Shown here: positions 56,130-64,000 of the stretch, piece after piece
Layout: each line of letters opens with the position of its first letter
How positions within the stretch are numbered: the stretch's first letter is position 1
Origin: an uncultured Aquimarina sp.
GTDB lineage: Bacteria; Bacteroidota; Bacteroidia; Flavobacteriales; Flavobacteriaceae
Direction of reading: 5' to 3'
Assembly (NCBI GenBank): GCA_947489195.1
Contig: CANLCT010000007.1
Span: 1 to 64,000 of the forward strand
DNA length: 64,000 nt
Notes under the pieces: model-generated
What the model was told of the DNA's origin: nothing
What the model saw: the letters and a program-made list of their open reading frames with translations, nothing else
Database searches by the model: none
Position numbers and translations under genes: made by a program

Positions 56130-59100
56130 TTATTTATTAATCACTTTAACATTTGCAGCAGCAATTTTTCCTTCAGATAAAGGAGATGGACTTTCAAAAA
56201 GTAAGTCTTCACTGGAACCTGTTTTTGGAAATGCCATTACCTCTCTAATAGAAGCTTTCTTCTCTAAAATCATTAATAAACGATCAACGCCCCAAGCGAT
56301 ACCACCGTGTGGTGGCGCTCCGTAATGGAAGGCTTTATACATGGTGCCTACACTTTTCATCATTTCCTCCTTGTTGTAGCCCATATTTTTATAGGTAGCT
56401 TCAAGGATTTCTGGTTTATGAGCACGAATGGAACCTCCTCCAATTTCATATCCATTAAGGATTAAATCGTATTGTTGTGCTATAATTTCACCAACTTCAT
56501 CTCCGCCATCATTTTTCATGTGCTTGTCTAAATCATACATAGCAGGCATAGAGAATGGGTTGTGAGTAAATGTCCAATGACCATCATCTGTTTTTTCAAA
56601 CATAGGGAAATCAACCACCCAAGCAGGGCATAGTACTTTTGGATCAATTAATTTAAGCATAGCTCCCAATTCCTGTCGTACCGCATCCAATGCTTTATTG
56701 GCAGTTTTGTAATCGGCAGCAGAAAAGAATACAATATCACCTATTTTAGCTTCGGAGGCTGCAATAATTTGAGCAGCAATATCCTCGCCTAAATATTTAA
56801 TAATTGGCGATTGTAAGTCATTTTCATTTACAATAATATAGGCCAATCCACCTAATCCATTTTCTTGTGCAATGGAAGTTAGTTTTTCGATCTGACCTTT
56901 AGACATACGTTTGCCTCCTTGTAATTCGGCAGCAACTTTAATACACTTTACAATACCACCATCGTCAATAGGTTTTTTAAAGACTTGGAATGTTGTTGCT
57001 TTTACAATTTCGGTAATGTCTTGCATTTCTAATCCAAAACGTAAGTCGGGGCGATCGCAACCGTATTTGTCCATCGCTTCTTTGTAGGTAATAGTTTGGA
57101 AAGGTTGTAATTTCCATTTGTTACCATAGATGCGCTTTACAATTTCGTTGAACATTTTGGTGTTCAAATCAATAATATCCTGCATACTTACAAAAGCCAT
57201 TTCCAAATCGAGTTGTGTAAACTCGGGCTGACGGTCTCCACGAGAATCTTCGTCACGGAAACAACGTGCTACCTGGAAATACTTTTCAAATCCACCAACC
57301 ATCAACATTTGTTTGAATTGTTGAGGCGCTTGCGGAAGAGTATAAAATGAACCGGCATACTTACGACTAGGCACAATAAATTCACGTGCACCTTCGTCGG
57401 TTCCGGCAGTTAAAATTGGCGTTTCAATTTCTAAGAAATTATCCTCATCTAATATATCACGCAGTAGTTTTAACACTCTATGGCGATTTACAATCGCTTT
57501 ACGAGCTTCGGCACTACGGTGGTCTAAAAATTTATATTTAAAACGAACAGTTTCGCTAGTGCGACTGGCTCTTTTTAATTCAAAAGGAAGTGTTTTAGAT
57601 AAGTTGAGTATTTCTATATTTTCGGTATCTAATTCCAGTTTACCAGAGCGAATTCCAGGGTTGAAATCATCGGCATTACGTTTTACTATTTTACCAGTAA
57701 CCATAATAACAGATTCTGGTTTTAATTTTGAAATTTCATCTAGGTTTTCAAAATCAGCACCATTCAAACGTACCTGTAATACTTCGAAACTAGAATCACG
57801 TAAATCGATAAATACTAAATCTCCATGATCACGCACACTATTTACCCATCCAGACACGGTAACCGTGTTTTGTAAATTTTCTTCTGTTAATTCTGAGATT
57901 AAATGTGTGCGGTAATCGTCTTTTACTACAATAGGTATTTGTCGTAATTCTTCTTCAGCTTCTTGTTTTCCTTCTGCGGAAGCTTGGATACCTTCTGCGG
58001 AAGTGGCATTGTTAGATTTTCCGTTATCAGTAGCATTACCACCAGCTAGGCGTTCTAAAATCTTTTCACGAGCTACTTTACCCGATACTCCTTTACCTAC
58101 AATGCCAATTACTTTTCCGACAAGAATACCAGCTTTACCTTGGTTTCCGCCTTTAATGTCATTAGCTATAGCTTCATTTTCGGCAATTACTTTATCGATA
58201 GCCTCCAATAGACTTTCGTCGGAAATAGAGTTGTCGGCAAAGTATTTTTTATAATCAAATTTAGGATTGTCTAATAACTTAGAAATTGCGTTTGAAAGCA
58301 ATACATTGGTAATGGAACCAGCTTTGAATGAAGCAAACATATCGGTAAGGGCTACCGTGTTTGTAGCTTTTGCATAAGCTTCAGGTTTCAAGTTATTCAA
58401 TAGCGTTTTGGCTACAAATAAAGGATCCTGAATAGTGTTGTTTATAGCAGTATATACATTTGAACGCAAGGAGTCTGAAGTAAAAAACTTAGCATCTTGC
58501 GGGCGAACTCCACCTTTAATTTGTGCAGTTTCAATAGCAAAAGGCAATAGACTAGTATCTACCTTTAGCTTTTCAAGCGCACTTTTTATATTTACAAAAG
58601 GAATATCGGGTTCGTGAGCAAATCGATAATCTGCGGCGAATTCCTTTTTACGCATAACTTTGGTTTGCTTTAAGGCTTCGTCCCAAAGTACGGTGGTTTG
58701 ATCTGGTCTAAAATCTCCGTGCTCTTCAAAGTAAGACAATTGTTTAGTTACTTCCTCCACAGTAGCATCCACCATAAACTTAAATGAGTTTAAGTTTTTG
58801 ATTTCGGTACGTGGATTTAATTCCGAAGTTCCTTTTTTACGTAATGATACCGAAACATCGGATTTAAACTCTCCTTTTTCAAGGTTGGCTTCCGATATTT
58901 TTAAATTTTGAACAATACGCTGTAGGTATTGCGCATACGTAGCGGCATCCTTTATATTTCGAATACAAGGAGTAGTTACTACTTCAATTAAAGGTACACC
59001 AGACTTGTTAAAGTCAACCAAACTTGTTTTAGCTTCGTGCATTAATTTGGCAGCATCTTCCTCTAAGTGTGTTTGTTCAATTTGAACAGAAAATGTGGTT

Positions 59101-59468
59101 CCATTATCACGGTAGCAATTTACTTCCCCATCAGGGATAATAGGATTGTGAAACTGTGTTAACTGAAAGTTTTTTGGCTGATCGGGATATTCATAATGCT
59201 TACGATCCCATGACAATACTTCGTTTTTCATTGAAGAATCAACGGCCTTACCAAATAATATAGCCTTGCGAATTGCTTCGGCATTAATTGCAGGTAATAC
59301 GCCCATTTGTCCCGTACAAACGGAACATATATTTGTGTTTGGTTTTTCCGTTTCTTGGTTTGCACAAGCACAGAATAACTTCGTTTTTGTATTTAATCGG
59401 ATGTGAGTTTCGATACCTATAACTAACTCCAATCCATTTTTCTCTAAAGCTGCTGTTAGTTGTTCCAT
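56130..59468 (-). CDS. gatB/aspS: Fused GatB amidotransferase subunit and aspartyl-tRNA synthetase
   Basis: 1112 residues in one frame. Residues ~1-475 are GatB, which activates mischarged Glu-tRNA(Gln)/Asp-tRNA(Asn) for amidation: ELVIGIETHIRLNTKTKLFC, zinc cysteines in FCACANQ and ICSVCTGQMG, DFNKSGVPLIEVVT, and a C-terminal tRNA-binding tail. A Ser/Ala/Glu linker (~476-515) follows, then a full bacterial AspRS (~518-1112): OB fold (GWVNSVRDHGDLVFIDLRD), motif 2 FRDEDSRGDRQPEFTQLD, GAD insert and motif 3 GIAWGVDRLLMIL. Both halves appear complete. Its ATG shares one base with the gatA stop (TAATG). Such fusions are known in some Bacteroidota. Confidence 0.95.
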   Translation of the reverse strand: MEQLTAALEKNGLELVIGIETHIRLNTKTKLFCACANQETEKPNTNICSVCTGQMGVLPAINAEAIRKAILFGKAVDSSMKNEVLSWDRKHYEYPDQPKNFQLTQFHNPIIPDGEVNCYRDNGTTFSVQIEQTHLEEDAAKLMHEAKTSLVDFNKSGVPLIEVVTTPCIRNIKDAATYAQYLQRIVQNLKISEANLEKGEFKSDVSVSLRKKGTSELNPRTEIKNLNSFKFMVDATVEEVTKQLSYFEEHGDFRPDQTTVLWDEALKQTKVMRKKEFAADYRFAHEPDIPFVNIKSALEKLKVDTSLLPFAIETAQIKGGVRPQDAKFFTSDSLRSNVYTAINNTIQDPLFVAKTLLNNLKPEAYAKATNTVALTDMFASFKAGSITNVLLSNAISKLLDNPKFDYKKYFADNSISDESLLEAIDKVIAENEAIANDIKGGNQGKAGILVGKVIGIVGKGVSGKVAREKILERLAGGNATDNGKSNNATSAEGIQASAEGKQEAEEELRQIPIVVKDDYRTHLISELTEENLQNTVTVSGWVNSVRDHGDLVFIDLRDSSFEVLQVRLNGADFENLDEISKLKPESVIMVTGKIVKRNADDFNPGIRSGKLELDTENIEILNLSKTLPFELKRASRTSETVRFKYKFLDHRSAEARKAIVNRHRVLKLLRDILDEDNFLEIETPILTAGTDEGAREFIVPSRKYAGSFYTLPQAPQQFKQMLMVGGFEKYFQVARCFRDEDSRGDRQPEFTQLDLEMAFVSMQDIIDLNTKMFNEIVKRIYGNKWKLQPFQTITYKEAMDKYGCDRPDLRFGLEMQDITEIVKATTFQVFKKPIDDGGIVKCIKVAAELQGGKRMSKGQIEKLTSIAQENGLGGLAYIIVNENDLQSPIIKYLGEDIAAQIIAASEAKIGDIVFFSAADYKTANKALDAVRQELGAMLKLIDPKVLCPAWVVDFPMFEKTDDGHWTFTHNPFSMPAMYDLDKHMKNDGGDEVGEIIAQQYDLILNGYEIGGGSIRAHKPEILEATYKNMGYNKEEMMKSVGTMYKAFHYGAPPHGGIAWGVDRLLMILEKKASIREVMAFPKTGSSEDLLFESPSPLSEGKIAAANVKVINK
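57970..58003 (-). repeat. Short tandem repeat in the GatB-AspRS linker
   Basis: ccttctgcggaag occurs at 57970-57982 and 57991-58003 (+ strand reading), a 21-bp period that encodes two SAEG-type heptads in the linker. Each copy is a near-palindrome. Confidence 0.75.
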
Positions 59469-60871
59469 TACAATACTTGTTTTAGGAAATTAGCACATGT
59501 AAATAATATAGCTTCTTGTTTTTTTGCAGCAGTAATTTGTACTCCTGTCTCCATAGCTAGTGGAGCGGTAAGGGTTGGTAAGCCACCTAAACTAAATCCA
59601 ACAGTATACGCATCTGAAAGATACATGGTCATAGGATCTTTTAAATTGTTGCCAATTTGAGGAACAGGATTAGGGGTTACGGGTGATAATACCACATCAA
59701 CTTTTTTAAAGTCTTCATCAAAATGATGACTAATTTGCTGACGTAATTGTTGTGCTTTATTGTAAATTTCTTCAGAATGTCCTTGAGATAATACTTGATT
59801 ACCTCCGACAATTCTACGTTTAGTTTCTGCAGTAAAATTTTCGGAACGCGTAATTGAATAACCCTCCTTTAAATCTTTACCCGTAGTGCGAACTCCGTAA
59901 TTTGTACCATCTAAACGGGCTAAATTACTAGCAGTTTCAGCCATAGCTAAAGCATAATAAGTAGAAACTAAAATACTAGAATCAAAAAAGTCTAAAGGAA
60001 TAATTTCCATTCCTTCTGCTTCAAGCTTGTTTAGCATTGCTTTGAAATCTGCTTTTATAGCTGAGTTTAAAGCATCACTCTCAATAAAGTTTTTGTAATA
60101 CCCAATTTTAGTACCTTTAGGTAAAGCTTTTTCTAAACTTTCGTTAGAAACAGGGGCAGAGTCAAAAGAGGTTTGATCCCGATAATCTGAACCACTCATT
60201 ATATTTAGCACAATTTGAGTGTCTTCTAAACTTTGAGCAATGGGTCCAACACAGTCTGTGGATGATGCGTAGGCCATTAAACCATAACGAGAAATTTTTC
60301 CGTAAGTAGGTTTTAAGCCATATACATTATTGTAACCCGCTGGCTGACGAATAGAACCTCCGGTATCACCCCCAATGGAAAATGTAGTAAAGTTTTTTGC
60401 TACATTTACTGCACTACCACCACTTGAACCGCCAGCGACTTTAGTTTTATCTAAAGCATTTTTAGCGGCACCAAATACGGTGTTTTCGTTACTGCTTCCG
60501 TGTCCAAAGCTATCACAGTTTTCTTTAACAAGAGGAATGGCACCTGCATCCAATAATTTTTGAATAGCAGTTGCTGTGTACGGAGATTTATACTTGCGTA
60601 ACAAATCGGAACTAGCAGTACTGTAAGTACCTTGTAATAAATACACATCTTTTACACCAAAAGGAATCCCTTCTAACAAGCCAATAGTTTTGCCATTAGC
60701 AATTTTTTGATCTACTTTTTGGGCAAGATTTAATGCGTATTCGTCTAGTATATAATTTGCGGTATTGTAATCACTGGCTTTAAGTTGATCTAACTTTTCT
60801 TTTACCAATGCTACGCACGATATTTCTTTATTTTTAAGCTTATTATGTAAAGCTTTTATAGCTGAGGCCAT
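59468..60871 (-). CDS. gatA: Asp/Glu-tRNA amidotransferase subunit A
   Basis: 467 residues. Amidase-signature enzyme releasing ammonia from glutamine for the GatCAB complex. The Ser-cisSer-Lys triad is visible: lysine in GIPFGVKDVYL, the serine-rich VAGGSSGGSAVNV and nucleophile serine in GGDTGGSIRQPAGY. YGLKPTYGKISRYGLMAYAS and the C-terminal LGGLPTLTAPLA complete the family pattern. One base after the gatC gene in a leftward operon; its stop shares a base with the gatB/aspS start. Confidence 0.96.
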   Translation of the reverse strand: MASAIKALHNKLKNKEISCVALVKEKLDQLKASDYNTANYILDEYALNLAQKVDQKIANGKTIGLLEGIPFGVKDVYLLQGTYSTASSDLLRKYKSPYTATAIQKLLDAGAIPLVKENCDSFGHGSSNENTVFGAAKNALDKTKVAGGSSGGSAVNVAKNFTTFSIGGDTGGSIRQPAGYNNVYGLKPTYGKISRYGLMAYASSTDCVGPIAQSLEDTQIVLNIMSGSDYRDQTSFDSAPVSNESLEKALPKGTKIGYYKNFIESDALNSAIKADFKAMLNKLEAEGMEIIPLDFFDSSILVSTYYALAMAETASNLARLDGTNYGVRTTGKDLKEGYSITRSENFTAETKRRIVGGNQVLSQGHSEEIYNKAQQLRQQISHHFDEDFKKVDVVLSPVTPNPVPQIGNNLKDPMTMYLSDAYTVGFSLGGLPTLTAPLAMETGVQITAAKKQEAILFTCANFLKQVL

Positions 60872-60872
60872 C

Positions 60873-61142
60873 TTATTCTTCTATTACTTTAGGAACTACT
60901 AAAAAACCATTCTTTTCATTAGGGAAATTTTCGATGATCAAATTTCGCTCTAATTCCGAACTTTTAATCACTTCATCAGGGCGTAAATTTTCGATATTTA
61001 CGGCATTCAAATCGGTATGATTAGTTGTTAGATTATCTGAAACATGTCCTTTTTTGATCACTTCAAAAAGGTCATCGACTACTTGCGAAGCTTCTGCTCC
61101 CTTAATACTGGATAGTACATCCAATGTCATTTCTTTTCCCAT
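60873..61142 (-). CDS. gatC: Asp/Glu-tRNA amidotransferase subunit C
   Basis: 89 residues. The C-terminal half has GatC sequence: ENLRPDEVIKSSELERNLII, ENFPNEKNGFLVVPKVIE. The N-terminal half (LSSIKGAEASQVVDDLFEV) is more divergent. GatC is the small scaffold that wraps GatA and GatB. It starts the leftward operon; no clear TAnnTTTG element is found upstream. Confidence 0.9.
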   Translation of the reverse strand: MGKEMTLDVLSSIKGAEASQVVDDLFEVIKKGHVSDNLTTNHTDLNAVNIENLRPDEVIKSSELERNLIIENFPNEKNGFLVVPKVIEE

Positions 61143-61336
61143 GCCTTTATTTATTGGTAATTGTGCTTAGTTGATAACTATAAAAACACCTAATAAATTA
61201 TAATTTTTATAGCCCAAACTTGCAATCTGCGAATATAAAGACTTTTACTGTGGTATGAAATTGTTTTTTTATGAACTAAAGCTGTAAGTAATTACTGAAT
61301 TAAGGTGATGATTAATAGTTAATTATAAATAAAGTA

Positions 61337-61344
61337 TATATTTG
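61337..61344 (+). promoter_or_regulatory. Candidate -7 element of lipocalin-like gene
   Basis: TATATTTG, 30 nt before the ATG at 61374. No TTG at the ideal -33 position. Confidence 0.4.
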
Positions 61345-61373
61345 AGTACAAAACTATTTTAAACTATTTTATA

Positions 61374-61814
61374 ATGAAAAAATTTTTATTTGGAGTAAGC
61401 GTACTGGCTTTACTTAGTTTAACTTCATGCGGAGAAAGCTTTGAAGACATTAAAGAAGCCATTAATAATGAAACACTAACACCTAAAACAATAAAGTTAT
61501 TAGGGTCTTGGCAATTAGAAAGTGCTGTTTTACCAGATGGAACAGATGTAACTAATTCATGTTTTATGCAAGAAGTTATAGATTTTAAGATTGATGGGAC
61601 TTATATTGATAGGAGAAATCAAATTAACCCCGAAACTAGTGAATGTGAAATGGTAGGAGAATTTGTACGGGGCTACGATAATGAAGATCAGATTTATGAA
61701 ACTTCAGATAATGAATTGGTTATTGCCACTTATAAAGTGGTAAATAAAAATGAATTGACATTAAATTTTAGTATTCCATTTGAAGCTACTATTACTTACC
61801 TAAGAATTTATTAG
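61374..61814 (+). CDS. Lipocalin-like lipoprotein
   Basis: 146 residues. Signal peptide with lipobox SLTSC. The mature part has a lipocalin-like pattern: LLGSWQLESAVLPDGTDV near its start (Gly-x-Trp), CFMQEVIDFKIDGTYIDRR, then NELVIATYKVVNKNELTLNF and a terminal strand. Such small lipoproteins are numerous in flavobacteria; none has an assigned ligand. Two cysteines (CFMQ, SECEM) may form a disulfide. Monocistronic with a terminator behind it. Confidence 0.82.
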   Translation: MKKFLFGVSVLALLSLTSCGESFEDIKEAINNETLTPKTIKLLGSWQLESAVLPDGTDVTNSCFMQEVIDFKIDGTYIDRRNQINPETSECEMVGEFVRGYDNEDQIYETSDNELVIATYKVVNKNELTLNFSIPFEATITYLRIY

Positions 61815-61836
61815 AAAAAATAATTATGGTATAATC

Positions 61837-61869
61837 AAAAAGGTCCCTAAATTTTAGGGGCTTTTTTTG
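61837..61869 (+). terminator. Terminator after lipocalin-like gene
   Basis: Arms ccctaaa / tttaggg plus flanking G/C, followed by T7. Confidence 0.8.
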
Positions 61870-61919
61870 TTAAAAAAATTAATTAAATAACAATAGGCTT
61901 TTGGTAGCGTTAGTATTAT

Positions 61920-61927
61920 TACTTTTG
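61920..61927 (+). promoter_or_regulatory. Candidate -7 element of the CNGKC/TonB receptor unit
   Basis: TACTTTTG, with TTG at 61901-61903 sixteen bases earlier (short spacing). Transcription would start ~20 nt before the TTG start codon at 61951. Confidence 0.45.
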
Positions 61928-61950
61928 CACTAATTTTTTAAAAAAAATAG

Positions 61951-62334
61951 TTGAAACTTTATTATATCATATTATTCTTTATTTGTTTAACAGTTAAGCC
62001 AGCTTATAAGTTGGGTTATGTTGCCTATTTTGAATTAAATATTGATTATATAGTTGAAAAATACTGTGTAAATAAAGATAAACCAGTAATGAAGTGTAAT
62101 GGTAAATGTCATTTATCAAAAAAACTATCCTTTATTCAAACTGATGAATCAATTACTAATGAAAAGCGTATTGCAAATAGTATAATTGAAGCTTTTTTGC
62201 CAGTTTACTTTGAAAAGGCACAAGTTTTAAATTTTGGAACACAATTTTTAGTATTCAAAAAACACCAATGGAACTTTAAAACGAAAGACTATTTAGTATC
62301 GCTTTCTATCACCTCACCACCACCACAAGTTTAA
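61951..62334 (+). CDS. Small CNGKC-motif protein upstream of TonB-dependent receptor
   Basis: 127 residues from a TTG start; the frame has no ATG before the hydrophobic segment (LYYIILFFICLTV). After it comes LGYVAYFELNIDYIVEKYCVN, then MKCNGKCHLSKKLS (C-N-G-K-C-H), a motif I recall from small proteins encoded just before flavobacterial TonB-dependent receptors. The C-terminus is polar with SITSPPPQV. A metal-related function is possible. Anchored or secreted. Confidence 0.75.
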   Translation: MKLYYIILFFICLTVKPAYKLGYVAYFELNIDYIVEKYCVNKDKPVMKCNGKCHLSKKLSFIQTDESITNEKRIANSIIEAFLPVYFEKAQVLNFGTQFLVFKKHQWNFKTKDYLVSLSITSPPPQV

Positions 62335-62417
62335 TATATTTTATCAAATTTTTATAAGGCCTTTTTTATCAAAGAAAATAGGCCATATCGCTTTGTATTA
62401 TATATTAAAAAATAAAG

Positions 62418-64000
62418 ATGAAATATATCTTTTTAAGTCTTGCAACTTTGGTTGGAAGCATAAGTGCTTATGCACAAACAACAAATCAAAAAGAAACAAC
62501 AAACACAAAAAAAGATTCATTAAAGGGAACTATTTTGCATGAGGTAGTTGTTTCGGCAAGTAGAGAAAAACAAAAACGATCGGAAGTACCAGCAGCAATC
62601 TCTGTAATTTCTCAAAAAGAATTAAATGAGGTTAAAGCCTTTGGTGTAGATCAAATTGTAAATGATGTTCCGGGTGTATTTATTTCGTCATCTAAAGCAT
62701 CAGGAAACGAGCAACACTTTACGGCTACGCGTTCACCTATTTCGACAAGGGCATTGTTTTTATATTTAGAAGATGGTTTGCCTTTACGACCAACAGCAGT
62801 TTTTAATCATAATGCTTTGTTGGAGCTTAACTCTATCGCTTACAAAAGAGTAGAAGTATTAAAAGGACCAGCATCCAGTATTTATGGGAGTGAAGCAGTG
62901 GGAGGAAGTTTTAATTTCCTAACAAAAGACCCCTCCAAAGAGTTAACAGGAAGCGTTCAATTTCAATTGAATGATTTAGGCTTGGCTAATGGAGGCTTTG
63001 AGGTTTCTAAATACCTTTCTAAAAAGTTAGGGTTTTATGTGGGAACTCAATATACCGAACGCAACAATGGACCATTAGGGAATAGTGATTATGAAAAATT
63101 TGCGTCAACATTTAAATTTGTTTACGATTTTTCTAAAAAAATAAAATGGACAAATGTCTACGACCTTATCGATTTCAGAACGGATACTTCGGGTTCATTA
63201 AGTCAAGAAGATTATGATAATGAAAATTTTGAAAGTGATCAGACTTTTACAGAACGAGATGCGTTCGCTATTCGTTTTCGATCAACTTTAGAGTCAAATT
63301 GGAATTCTAAAAACAAAACAACAGCTAGTTTTGTGTATCGAGATAATCGTTTAGCCCAAATACCTTCTTTTAGGGTGAGGCAAAACAGAGATAGAGGACA
63401 ATTAACCGGTACTGGTTCGGGAAGAATTAATAACAATACATTTAATAGCTATGTAGGCTTAGTACAGCATAAAATAAAGTTTGATCAATTAAAATCTAGT
63501 TTAATAATTGGTAGTGCTGTGGATTTTTCACCTCAAACTTACATAGAAGAAAATACAAGTATTGTTGTGGATCCCGAAACAGGAATTAATAGAAGTTTTA
63601 CTATTAATGATAATGACTTCGTGTTGGATTATCAGGCAGATATATTGAATTATGCGGGATATGTACAATTTGAAGTAAACCCTATTAAGTCTTTAAAAAT
63701 AACAAGTGATATACGATTTGATAGATTTAAATATGATTTTAGTAATAGAATAGCAGAAAATTCAGCAGATAGAATAAATGATAGGCAAGATCAGTTTAAA
63801 AACTTTTCGCCTAAATTTGGTGTAAACTATAACCCTTTAAAGAATTTAGGGATTTATGGAAGTTATTCTAACGGATTTACGCCACCTCAAACATCAACCC
63901 TATACAGAAGTCTTGGAGATGAAAATAGAAATTTAAAACCGACTACTTTTGATAACTTTGAAATAGGAATATATACCTCTCCTGTAAGTGGTCTAAGATT
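62418..64000 (+). CDS. TonB-dependent receptor, N-terminal part (3' end outside window)
   Basis: The frame from the ATG at 62418 stays open to the end of the window, 527 codons. Signal peptide (GSISAYAQ). Plug domain (~43-160): ILHEVVVSASREKQKRSEVP, AISVISQKEL, VNDVPGVFISSS, LFLYLEDGLPLRP, YKRVEVLKGPASSIYGSEAV. Amphipathic beta-barrel strands begin after it. No carboxypeptidase-regulatory domain at the N-terminus, so not a SusC. The substrate may be a siderophore, metal chelate or vitamin. It is 83 bp behind the CNGKC gene and likely in one unit with it. Confidence 0.93.
   Translation, partial: MKYIFLSLATLVGSISAYAQTTNQKETTNTKKDSLKGTILHEVVVSASREKQKRSEVPAAISVISQKELNEVKAFGVDQIVNDVPGVFISSSKASGNEQHFTATRSPISTRALFLYLEDGLPLRPTAVFNHNALLELNSIAYKRVEVLKGPASSIYGSEAVGGSFNFLTKDPSKELTGSVQFQLNDLGLANGGFEVSKYLSKKLGFYVGTQYTERNNGPLGNSDYEKFASTFKFVYDFSKKIKWTNVYDLIDFRTDTSGSLSQEDYDNENFESDQTFTERDAFAIRFRSTLESNWNSKNKTTASFVYRDNRLAQIPSFRVRQNRDRGQLTGTGSGRINNNTFNSYVGLVQHKIKFDQLKSSLIIGSAVDFSPQTYIEENTSIVVDPETGINRSFTINDNDFVLDYQADILNYAGYVQFEVNPIKSLKITSDIRFDRFKYDFSNRIAENSADRINDRQDQFKNFSPKFGVNYNPLKNLGIYGSYSNGFTPPQTSTLYRSLGDENRNLKPTTFDNFEIGIYTSPVSGLR

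Noticed and set aside
56130..59468. GatB-AspRS fusion as a sequencing frameshift artefact
   Set aside because: The frame is open through a proper Ala/Ser/Glu linker of ~40 residues, both parts are whole, and such fusions are known in related bacteria.

Overview
The window is a low-G+C chromosome segment from a member of the Bacteroidota, most probably a marine Flavobacteriaceae species. Evidence: type IX secretion (T9SS) partners and C-terminal sorting domains, PorP/SprF and OmpA/PD40 proteins, agarase/porphyranase-type GH16 enzymes, Bacteroidota-only families (DUF4494, DUF5777), zeaxanthin genes, lipoproteins with acidic residues after the lipid cysteine, and promoters of the form TTG-N18-20-TAnnTTTG with few Shine-Dalgarno sites. 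No rRNA, tRNA or CRISPR was recognised.

Layout. 1-4.7 kb: end of a large surface adhesin (T9SS type B) followed by PorP/SprF and an OmpA/PD40 protein. 4.7-12.8 kb: idi, then leftward genes for a DUF4369-like protein, M61 peptidase, HAD phosphatase, AlkB, DoxX-like, DUF3052-like and DUF6503-like proteins, and lysA. 13-17.7 kb: a secreted GH16 enzyme, sucC, a half-size DUF1456 protein and a secreted one-domain carbohydrate-binding-like protein. 17.7-22.5 kb: an OtsA-OtsB fusion divergent from a GH15 enzyme (trehalose/glucan metabolism), then DUF4494. 22.7-25.8 kb: ammonium transporter with two exported unknowns. 26.3-31.9 kb: carotenoid operon merR-crtI-crtB-crtZ-crtY-rhodanese, led by a CarH/LitR-like regulator whose cobalamin-ligand histidine appears to be asparagine. 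32.3-35 kb: MtfA-like peptidase, rlmN, thioredoxin, VF530. 35.6-39.3 kb: a 1200-residue GH16 enzyme with three BIG2 domains and a duplicated [unknown module + CBM6] pair.

39.4-48.3 kb: GNAT and alpha/beta hydrolase genes, DUF3179, then a block with two spondin-domain lipoproteins, a membrane-bound Cache-LytTR regulator and an OB-fold/YceI/DUF5777 operon. 48.3-52.4 kb is an accessory islet: a probable group II intron 5' fragment, a three-gene HipBST-type toxin-antitoxin locus with four palindromic operators spaced exactly 41 bp apart, an IS110 transposase remnant, and an orphan membrane gene between 12-bp inverted repeats. 52.6-61.1 kb: a catalase-peroxidase with a lipoprotein signal, a small outer-membrane-type protein, and gatC-gatA-(gatB::aspS), in which GatB and aspartyl-tRNA synthetase are one 1112-residue protein. 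61.3-64 kb: a lipocalin-like lipoprotein, a small CNGKC protein and the start of a TonB-dependent receptor that leaves the window.

Most noteworthy: the HipBST locus with its operator array, the CarH-like regulator lacking its cobalamin ligand beside a candidate operator, the GatB-AspRS fusion, the lipoprotein KatG, and the spondin/Cache-LytTR block, which is the best candidate for an undescribed functional unit. Family assignments come from reading motifs; no database search was possible.
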